Assembly: GCA_016873595.1 (NCBI GenBank)
Contig: VGWZ01000126.1
Span: forward strand, 1 to 5,837
Origin: Nitrospira sp.
GTDB taxonomy: Bacteria > Nitrospirota > Thermodesulfovibrionia > Thermodesulfovibrionales > SM23-35
DNA: 5,837 nt
Reading direction: 5' to 3'
Made by a program: the position numbers and the translations under genes. Position 1 is the first letter of the stretch; each line of letters starts with the position of its first letter. The notes below the pieces were generated by a model. The model saw only the letters and a program-made list of their open reading frames with translations, ran no database searches and had not been told where the DNA came from. This document shows, in pieces, positions 1-5,500 of this stretch.

Positions 1-186
1 AAGATAGTATTACGGATTTCGGTCTTTACGCAGAGAATAAAATCAAAACTTATATACTTATTTCACCGTATAAAACAATACGTTCCACGTGATTTTGATA
101 ATTGCAATGCATTTGGATGACGCAGAAGAAAATTTATAGGAGGTGGACTAAAAACAGTATAAATATTAGCGTTGAATAGAATAATT
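1..186. other. left-end region without an identifiable gene
   Basis: No recognisable gene. Two plus-strand frames are open from the window edge and close at a TGA: frame 1 at 118-120 (39 codons, ending NCNAFG) and frame 3 at 90-92 (29 codons, ending KTIRST). Either could be the 3' end of a convergent plus-strand gene, but neither resembles a family I know. A consensus-like AGGAGGTGG at 138-146 has no start codon at a useful distance. All minus-strand frames contain stops. Confidence 0.4.
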
Positions 187-187
187 C

Positions 188-219
188 TTTAAAAACCTTG
201 AGAGGCTTAGCTCTACAAG
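188..219 (-). terminator. rho-independent terminator of the operon
   Basis: On the minus strand CTTGTAGAG (219-211) pairs with CTCTCAAG (204-197) around a six-base loop, giving eight pairs with one bulged base. GTTTTTAAA (196-188) follows directly as the U tract. It lies 47 bases after the ogt stop codon. The stem has four G-C pairs, moderate strength for an AT-rich genome. Confidence 0.7.
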
Positions 220-228
220 TATGTCTAC

Positions 229-280
229 TTAAACTGCATTTTTTGGGTTAAGTAAACAATGCAGGTTAACTTTTCTTTCC
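229..280 (+). terminator. possible terminator for a convergent plus-strand gene
   Basis: TTAAACTGCATT (229-240) pairs with AATGCAGGTTAA (258-269) with a single A/G mismatch and a 17-base loop. On the plus strand it is followed by CTTTTCTTTCC (270-280). The right arm contains the ogt stop codon (TAA, 268-266 on the minus strand). The long loop and interrupted T run make it a weak candidate. A plus-strand gene ending in the left part of the window would explain it. Confidence 0.35.
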
Positions 281-766
281 TAACTTCAGATAGTATTCAA
301 TCTCAAGAAGTCTTCTCTTGAAATCAACGCCTGATGAGTAACCACCGATTGATCCATCAGATTCGATAATCCGATGACATGGAAGTACTATAGGGAGGGG
401 ATTTCTGCTCAGTGCCTGACCAACTGCCCTAAAGGCATTTGGTCTGCCGATTTTTTCAGCAAGCCATTTATATGTTCTTGTTTCTCCATAAGGGATTTCT
501 TTCAAGGCAAGCCATACCTTTCTGTCAAATTCAGTACCCGTAGTAAATCCTTTTTTCTGTGTGAATTCTTCTCTGCCATTTTCAAAATATTCCTTAAGTT
601 CCTTTTTTATTAAAGGGGATGCTTTCCCTTTTGGAAGTATCTCTCTCGGTTTGCTGAAATCGATTCCACTAAGATTTTTGCCGGTAAATATAAGATAAAG
701 TTTCCCTACAGGACTTTCAAAAGTGTCATAGAAAGACTCAGTACCACGTAACTTCTTCTGTTTCAT
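266..766 (-). CDS. ogt: methylated-DNA--[protein]-cysteine S-methyltransferase (O6-alkylguanine-DNA alkyltransferase)
   Basis: A suicide repair protein that moves the alkyl group from O6-alkylguanine in DNA to its own cysteine. I chose ATG 766-764 (166 residues, close to the usual Ogt/AGT length of about 170). A GTG at 802-800 would add 12 residues (MVTGSRFIQESR) that do not look like the family, with overlap on the kinase rising from 29 to 65 bases. N-terminal domain: YDTFESPVGKLYLIFTG onward, up to about residue 75. C-terminal DNA-binding domain: FDRKVWLALKEIPYGETRTYKWLAE, then the arginine finger R113 in FRAVGQALSRNP, active-site C130 in PCHRII, the GGYSSG loop, and E157 near the end (LLEIE). 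All catalytic parts are present, so the enzyme is probably active. Its start lies inside the kinase gene in another frame, so it is probably translated from the same mRNA, possibly by coupling. A weak purine-rich site (AAGAGAG) precedes the ATG. The link to the signalling genes may only be positional. Confidence 0.95.
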   Translation of the reverse strand: MKQKKLRGTESFYDTFESPVGKLYLIFTGKNLSGIDFSKPREILPKGKASPLIKKELKEYFENGREEFTQKKGFTTGTEFDRKVWLALKEIPYGETRTYKWLAEKIGRPNAFRAVGQALSRNPLPIVLPCHRIIESDGSIGGYSSGVDFKRRLLEIEYYLKLGKKS

Positions 767-3700
767 CCTGCTCTCTTGAATAAACCTCGACCCTGTCACC
801 ACCTTTCTTTATGGCGCGGGCTAAGGCCTTTTCAGCACATAAAATAAATTCTTCTGTTGTTTGGTTATCAAGGAAGGTAAGACCAACGCTCGCTGTTATT
901 CGCCCTTTTGGCTGAGATTCCTCGTAAAGGAAGGGGTAGTTTCTTATGATTGCATTGAACCGGTTACTCAGCGAAAGCCCAGATGTAATAACAGTGTTCG
1001 GAAGTATAATTGCAAAAGAATCTCCTCCATAGCGGACTACAACATCAGAACCCCTTATATTTTTTCTGAGAAGTTCAGCGACTTTTTCTAACACTAAATT
1101 CCCATAATATACACCGTGCTCTTTTACATATTGCCCGAAGAAGTCTATATCGAGAACCAGAAGGTTTAGAGGAAGCTTGTACCTTGTTGCCCTTTCTACT
1201 TCCTGTGCGAGCCGAATCTGGAAGTATCTATGGCTGAAAAGTCCTGTAAGTTCATCTATCAGCCCTGCCCTTCTTGGATAGAGTATCTCAAGTTCTTTTA
1301 TATGTCCGACTAATTCCTTTGTGTTGAAGGCCTGCTTCTGGACAATTCTTTCAATCTTACCTACAAGGGTGATTCTGTCTTCAACAGAGATATCTCTTTC
1401 TGTGAGTATGTATATAGGGATGTCTTTTGTTGAAGGATTTTCCTTTATATCCTTTATAACATCAAAACAGAGCATGTCAGGCAGTGTAAAATCAAGCAGT
1501 ATTGCACTTGGCCTCAATGCTGTTGCGAGCTCTATTCCCCTTTTACCATTAGGTGCGGTGTAAATGAGGAACCCCTGATGTTCAAATATTTCTTTAAGAT
1601 AGTTTGTAACTTTATCTTCAGATTCTATTATCAGCACAGAGATTGGTAGTACCTTCTTACCTTTAGCCATAATGATCTCTTCGAGCTTTAAAATGAGCGC
1701 CTCTTTTTCGAGGGGTTTAAGGAGGTAATCTGTTGCGCCGAGCGCGAAAGCAAGCTCTTTATTATTGACTATAGAATGGATAATTACAGGTATCGAAGTT
1801 GTTTTCGGGTCACTTTTAAGCTCTTGTAACACTTCCCACCCGTCTTTTTTAGGAAGCATAATATCTAAAGTGATGGCAAAAGGCTTCAGGTTCTTTGTCT
1901 TCTCTATAGCCTCTTCACCATCAAAAGCATGGGCGACCTTATACCCTGATTGCGTGAGATGCAAAGTGAGGAGTTCCGCAGTAGGCAAGTCATCCTCTGC
2001 AACAAGTATGAGAGGTGCTTCTTCTTTCATCCAAGGGAAATCCAGACTTACTGCCTCTACGGCCTCTGGTCGTAAAGGTTCAACAGGAGATGTAATAGGT
2101 ATCAGGAACGTGAATGTACTTCCTTCGCCGAGGTTAGTTTCAACCGATATATTCCCTCCGTGGAGTTCAACAAGTTTTTTTGTGAGGGCAAGACCAAGAC
2201 CAACACCGCCATATTTTCTCGAAAATGATGAGTCTGCCTGCTCAAATTCATCAAATATCTTCTCTTTGTCTTCTGGCCCTATACCAATGCCTGTATCCCA
2301 GACAGAGAATTTTATAAATTCTAACCCTGGTATTGCCCAGGGGTAACGCCCGTCAATATTTTCTTCCTTTGCTATGTTTATCCCTACTTTACCGCCTTCA
2401 GGTGTAAATTTTATTGCATTTGAAAGCAGGTTGTATAAGATTTGTTTCAGTTTTACCTTATCTGCGGTAACGTCGCTGATGCCTTCACCTATCGAGACCA
2501 CAATCTCGATGAACTTATTTTCAGCAAGAGGCTTCATTATGTTGATAACTTCATCCGCAATAGTACCAATTGGGAGTGTCTCATAGACCATCTCATATTT
2601 ACCAGCCTCTATCTTTGCGATATCCAACACATTATTTATCAGTTCAAGCAGGTGCTTACCGGCAGAATATATATTTTTCACATACCGTTCCTGGTTTTTA
2701 CTGAGGTCACCGAATGTTCTCTCAATGAGCACATCAGAGAATCCGATGATGGAATTTAATGGAGTTCTTAGTTCATGACTCATATTTGAGATGAACCTGC
2801 CTTTGAGCTGATTCGCTCGCTCAAGTTCTCTGTTTATCTTCTCGAACTCTTCAGTCCTTTCTATTACCTTCTTTTCAAGGTTCTCGTTTAGCTCTTCAAG
2901 CGCTTTTGTCTTATCCTCAAGGGCCTTCATTAAGTCTCTTTCTTCTGTCAGGTTTTTAAGCACAAATAGAGAACCAGAAGGATTTCCATCCTGATCCTTG
3001 AGGACAATAGCATTTAACCTTGCATCGAATTCCCTGCCGCCAAATCCGATAACAGTAATCTCATAACCTGTGAGTACAGATTTTCTATCGAGTTCTTTTT
3101 GAATCACTTCCCAAAAGTCATCTTTTATCAATGACCCTATAGTCATGCCTGTTAAATCTTGCTTGGAGTAACCGAGTATGTCGGTTGCACGTTCATTAAA
3201 GACACTTACCAGACCAGCAGAGTTTGTTATCAAAACCATATCATTTGAAGCTTCTGTCAGATTAGTGAGTTTAAGTCTTAACTCCTCAATTCCTCTGATT
3301 AATGAAAATCTGTCTAAAGCAATGCCTACCAGGCCGGCTAACAGGTTTAATGATGCTTGCAGCCTTTCAGAGAATTGCCTTGGCCTGAAGTCGTTTATAT
3401 AGAGAATACCTGCAACCTCGCCTCTTAGCATTACAGGGCAGACAAGTATAGCCCTAATCTTCTCACTCATTAATGCAGGGTTATTTCTTGCATGCTCTTC
3501 TTTAAGGGTGTCAGTGATGGAAACAATGTTTTTGTTTTGAAGAATCATTTCTGTGAGTCCGCCAGACATTGCACCCCAGGCTTTATTCTCTATGAACTTT
3601 TTGCTCAAACCTTTAGATGCAACAAGTCTCATCTCACCGTTTTCGTAAACAGCAATACTGCCAGCTGGAGATTCAGATAGTTCAACAGCCTTATCGAGAA

Positions 3701-4121
3701 CAAACCTGAGGAAATCATCGAAATCTGCAGCATATAGTTTTGATGCTGCAGTAAAAATCGTTTTTTGATCCTCTGCGATTTTAAAAACCTCTATCCTTGC
3801 CCGTTTCTGCTTTTCGATAATTTCCCATAAAAACCTTGCTCCAATCCCCTCTATCACCTCTACCTTGTTTTCAAAAGCTATTCTTATTTCATTGCTGAGT
3901 TTTGGGTCCCCGGTTACATTGATTACAATCTCTGGATTGACGATTCTAAGCGACATTATATCTTCAATAACAGGTATGTTCCATTTTCTCGAAAGAATGA
4001 CTCCTGGAGCGTCCGGTCTCTTTTCATAGACACCAACAAGCTCTGTGGTAGGGTCTCCCCTGAGCAAAGAAATAAGGGCACTTCCACCTATATTTCCACC
4101 TACAATTGCTACCCTAAACAT
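738..4121 (-). CDS. soluble hybrid histidine kinase: Rossmann-GAF-PAS-HisKA-HATPase-REC-REC-GGDEF
   Basis: 1127 residues, ATG at 4121-4119, with AGAGG 11 bases upstream (4137-4133); translation is probably coupled to the overlapping regulator gene. Domains: Rossmann-like nucleotide-binding fold, 1-105 (VAIVGGNIGG at 4-13, acidic E33 after strand 2, VINVTGDP at 66-73); GAF, about 118-272; PAS, about 280-393; coiled coil, about 393-440; HisKA with H449 in SHELRTP; HATPase, about 550-675, with N564/N568, DTGIGIG at 609-615 and GGVGLGLAL at 638-646. REC1, about 703-817: D710-D711, D753, S783, K802. REC2, about 826-945: D877, T907, K929, but the acidic pair reads E833-S834. GGDEF, about 950-1117: GGDSF at 1032-1036 with RGSD at 1023-1026. 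There is no signal peptide or membrane segment, so it senses cytoplasmic signals. Kinase and REC1 residues are intact. The GGDEF lacks the guanine-binding N and D (V999, N1008) and the fourth motif residue, so cyclase activity is unlikely. The domain limits are estimates from reading. Confidence 0.93.
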   Translation of the reverse strand: MFRVAIVGGNIGGSALISLLRGDPTTELVGVYEKRPDAPGVILSRKWNIPVIEDIMSLRIVNPEIVINVTGDPKLSNEIRIAFENKVEVIEGIGARFLWEIIEKQKRARIEVFKIAEDQKTIFTAASKLYAADFDDFLRFVLDKAVELSESPAGSIAVYENGEMRLVASKGLSKKFIENKAWGAMSGGLTEMILQNKNIVSITDTLKEEHARNNPALMSEKIRAILVCPVMLRGEVAGILYINDFRPRQFSERLQASLNLLAGLVGIALDRFSLIRGIEELRLKLTNLTEASNDMVLITNSAGLVSVFNERATDILGYSKQDLTGMTIGSLIKDDFWEVIQKELDRKSVLTGYEITVIGFGGREFDARLNAIVLKDQDGNPSGSLFVLKNLTEERDLMKALEDKTKALEELNENLEKKVIERTEEFEKINRELERANQLKGRFISNMSHELRTPLNSIIGFSDVLIERTFGDLSKNQERYVKNIYSAGKHLLELINNVLDIAKIEAGKYEMVYETLPIGTIADEVINIMKPLAENKFIEIVVSIGEGISDVTADKVKLKQILYNLLSNAIKFTPEGGKVGINIAKEENIDGRYPWAIPGLEFIKFSVWDTGIGIGPEDKEKIFDEFEQADSSFSRKYGGVGLGLALTKKLVELHGGNISVETNLGEGSTFTFLIPITSPVEPLRPEAVEAVSLDFPWMKEEAPLILVAEDDLPTAELLTLHLTQSGYKVAHAFDGEEAIEKTKNLKPFAITLDIMLPKKDGWEVLQELKSDPKTTSIPVIIHSIVNNKELAFALGATDYLLKPLEKEALILKLEEIIMAKGKKVLPISVLIIESEDKVTNYLKEIFEHQGFLIYTAPNGKRGIELATALRPSAILLDFTLPDMLCFDVIKDIKENPSTKDIPIYILTERDISVEDRITLVGKIERIVQKQAFNTKELVGHIKELEILYPRRAGLIDELTGLFSHRYFQIRLAQEVERATRYKLPLNLLVLDIDFFGQYVKEHGVYYGNLVLEKVAELLRKNIRGSDVVVRYGGDSFAIILPNTVITSGLSLSNRFNAIIRNYPFLYEESQPKGRITASVGLTFLDNQTTEEFILCAEKALARAIKKGGDRVEVYSREQDETEEVTWY

Positions 4122-5118
4122 TTTGTTTGTAACCTCTGTCTGCTATAGAAAACATCATATCGAGAAAATAGCCGAGCAGTTCAGAATCCCACTGTCCCTG
4201 ATGACGCTCGGATTCCATAATTTCAAGAGTTGCCTTTATTGATCTCCTGTCACGATACGGACGTATTGATACCATTGCATCAAAAGAATCAACAATTGCA
4301 AGTATCCTTGCCATAATCGGGATGTCTTCGCCAGCAAGCCCATCAGGAAACCCTGTTCCATCCCATCGCTCATGGTGGTATCGTATCGCAGGAAGTATCT
4401 TTCTCATAGAAAGAAGTGGACGACAAATATCCTCACCAAGTACCGGATGTCTCTTAATCTCTCTCATCTCTTCTTCAGTGAGGGTTCCAGGTTTACGAAG
4501 GAGTGATTCACTGAGACATATTTTCCCTATATCGTGGAGGATCCCGGCCTTTTTCATCTCCTCTCGTTCTTTATGAGGCAAACCAAGAAATGATGCAAAT
4601 TCTACAGAAATTTCGCTGACTCTTGTTGAATGTCCTTTTGTATAAGGGTCTCTTGCCTCCATTGCAACTGCGAGTGTAAGAATGATGTTTTCCGAGTGAT
4701 CAAGCTCTTCCTGGAGAGCCTTAAGTTTCAAAAGTGATTTTGTCTTGATGATGAGTTCTGCGGTGTCAAATGGCTTGCTTATAAAATCGTCTGCTCCTGA
4801 CTCAATTCCTTTAATCCTGCTTTTTTTGTCTGAAAGGGCTGTGAGAAGTATTACGGGGAAAAACCGTTTTCTTGATATTTCTTTGAATCTCCTGCATAAC
4901 TCAAAGCCATCAACCCCTGGCATCATCACATCAAGCACAGCAAGGTCAAGAGGACATTTCATGAATATAGTAAATGCACTATGCGACCCCAGTGCAGCAT
5001 GAACCCTGTAGCCTTCGCCTAGAAAGATTGCCTCCATAAGTTCAAGGTTTGACTGCACGTCGTCAACAACAAGAATAGAAGGACTTTCTTCCTCAATAAG
5101 ACCAGTTAAGGGACCCAT
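4114..5118 (-). CDS. response regulator with HD-GYP cyclic-di-GMP phosphodiesterase output
   Basis: Start at ATG 5118-5116 (334 residues). A TTG directly before it would add one residue; numbering below counts from that TTG. An in-frame stop lies eight codons further up and no later start precedes the REC core, so the start is well fixed. REC domain, about residues 14-133: acidic pair D20-D21, phosphoacceptor D64 (AVLDVMMPG), T94, K116 (SKPF). A helical linker (about 134-150) leads to the HD-GYP domain (about 150-330): H164, the HD pair H196-D197 in LHDIGK, H225, HHERWDG at 249-255, GFP at 257-259 in place of GYP, and VDSFDAMVS.RPY at 277-289. All expected metal-binding positions seem present, and F for Y is conservative, so an active enzyme hydrolysing cyclic-di-GMP is likely. 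It is cytoplasmic. Its TAG stop overlaps the kinase start by 8 bases, so the kinase is the likely phosphodonor. Confidence 0.95.
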   Translation of the reverse strand: MGPLTGLIEEESPSILVVDDVQSNLELMEAIFLGEGYRVHAALGSHSAFTIFMKCPLDLAVLDVMMPGVDGFELCRRFKEISRKRFFPVILLTALSDKKSRIKGIESGADDFISKPFDTAELIIKTKSLLKLKALQEELDHSENIILTLAVAMEARDPYTKGHSTRVSEISVEFASFLGLPHKEREEMKKAGILHDIGKICLSESLLRKPGTLTEEEMREIKRHPVLGEDICRPLLSMRKILPAIRYHHERWDGTGFPDGLAGEDIPIMARILAIVDSFDAMVSIRPYRDRRSIKATLEIMESERHQGQWDSELLGYFLDMMFSIADRGYKQNV

Positions 5119-5125
5119 CAAGGAA

Positions 5126-5154
5126 ATTAAACCATTAGGGGATTATTTTGTCAA
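5126..5154 (-). promoter_or_regulatory. sigma70-type promoter, probably giving a leaderless transcript
   Basis: On the minus strand a perfect -35 box TTGACA (5154-5149) is followed by a 17-base spacer (5148-5132) and a -10-like TTTAAT (5131-5126; four of six match TATAAT). The region just upstream (5155-5172) is almost pure A/T, like an UP element. The expected start point, about seven bases beyond the -10, falls at 5118-5120, on or next to the ATG at 5118-5116 of the response regulator gene. No Shine-Dalgarno sequence precedes that ATG (TTTAATTTCCTTG). The promoter would drive the regulator, the kinase and ogt as one unit. Confidence 0.65.
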
Positions 5155-5202
5155 GAAAATTCTTTTATAATAGTGCGTTATAGAAAATACTTAACCTAAT
5201 CC

Positions 5203-5424
5203 TTAAAGTCCACGCAATTTTATCCCTGCATAATAACAACAGCATTCATTATCAAGATCATTGATAAATGCTCTTTCTATACCATCCTCAAATAACACTC
5301 TCACAAGGCATAACCCACCGGGTAAGGATGAATGTTTTTCTTCGATAACCTCCCCAAAGCCCCACACACTATAACGCTTGTGCCTGACCACATCACCTAC
5401 TTTAAGATAAAGTCGCGGTCCCAA
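5203..5424 (-). CDS. small DUF3553-like protein
   Basis: A 73-residue protein starting at TTG (5422-5424) with a GAGG site six bases upstream, ending at TAA 5203-5205. The body reads VGDVVRHKRYSVWGFGEVIEE, then LCLVRVLFEDGIERAFINDLD. This follows the DUF3553 pattern: a G-D-x-V-x-H opening, a W-G-x-G-x-V turn, and a V-x-F-E-x-G-x-[KER] strand. The fold is a small beta barrel resembling the CarD/Tudor-like domains that bind RNA polymerase or nucleic acid. No function is established that I can name. The C-terminal tail is unusual, with three consecutive cysteines (C61-C63) followed by YY. Cys39 is the only other cysteine, so metal or redox chemistry is possible but unproven. It has no signal peptide or membrane segment. 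It sits 76 bases after the TonB-family gene and 81 bases before the next promoter, so it may be read with the upstream gene or alone. Confidence 0.7.
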   Translation of the reverse strand: MGPRLYLKVGDVVRHKRYSVWGFGEVIEEKHSSLPGGLCLVRVLFEDGIERAFINDLDNECCCYYAGIKLRGL

Positions 5425-5430
5425 GATAGT

Positions 5431-5434
5431 CCTC
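5431..5434 (-). promoter_or_regulatory. ribosome binding site deciding a TTG start
   Basis: On the minus strand GAGG is followed by six bases (ACTATC) and then TTG at 5424-5422. No ATG or GTG lies early enough in this frame to keep the conserved start of the domain (YLKVGDVVRH), so this spacing supports TTG as the initiation codon. Confidence 0.6.
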
Positions 5435-5458
5435 AGTTGTTAGTAGTTAGTTGTCAGT
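5434..5458. repeat. short degenerate AGTTGT/AGT-type repeat between genes
   Basis: A 25-base stretch is built from overlapping copies of AGTTGT, TTAGT and CAGT, starting with CAGTTGTTAGT and ending with AGTTGTCAGT. On the minus strand it reads as ACTGACAACTAACT followed by ACTAACAACTGA. It lies in the 76-base gap after the TonB-family gene, next to a run of eight A (5459-5466). Low-complexity intergenic stretches of this kind occur as dispersed repeats in some environmental genomes. With a single copy here I cannot show that it is a dispersed family. Its last base overlaps the ribosome binding site of the DUF3553-like gene. Confidence 0.45.
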
Positions 5459-5500
5459 AAAAAAAAGATTGAATGCTTCTGACTTTTAACTCGTTCTCAT

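Noticed and set aside
138..146. Strong-looking plus-strand Shine-Dalgarno sequence AGGAGGTGG
   Set aside because: No ATG, GTG or TTG occurs 5-12 bases downstream. The first TTG further on opens only a few codons before a stop.
767..802. GTG at 802-800 as the ogt start
   Set aside because: It would add 12 residues unlike the family and enlarge the overlap with the kinase; the ATG at 766 gives the usual length. It is not fully excluded.
1765..2346. Plus-strand open frame of 193 codons opposite the kinase
   Set aside because: It lies wholly antisense to the HATPase and REC1 domains, which are clearly conserved on the minus strand. The translation is serine- and proline-rich with no recognisable domain.
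5166..5182. Inverted repeat TATAA/TTATA and a plus-strand TATAAT box in the gap upstream of the regulator gene
   Set aside because: The arms are five A/T pairs, expected by chance in such sequence. The TATAAT has no matching -35 at proper spacing and would point antisense into the DUF3553-like gene. An operator role for the repeat is possible but unsupported.
5459..5485. Poly-T run after the TonB-family gene as a terminator (minus strand)
   Set aside because: The eight-T run is preceded only by a very weak stem (AGA/TCT). The better inverted pair GTCAG/CTGAC encloses the T run instead of preceding it.
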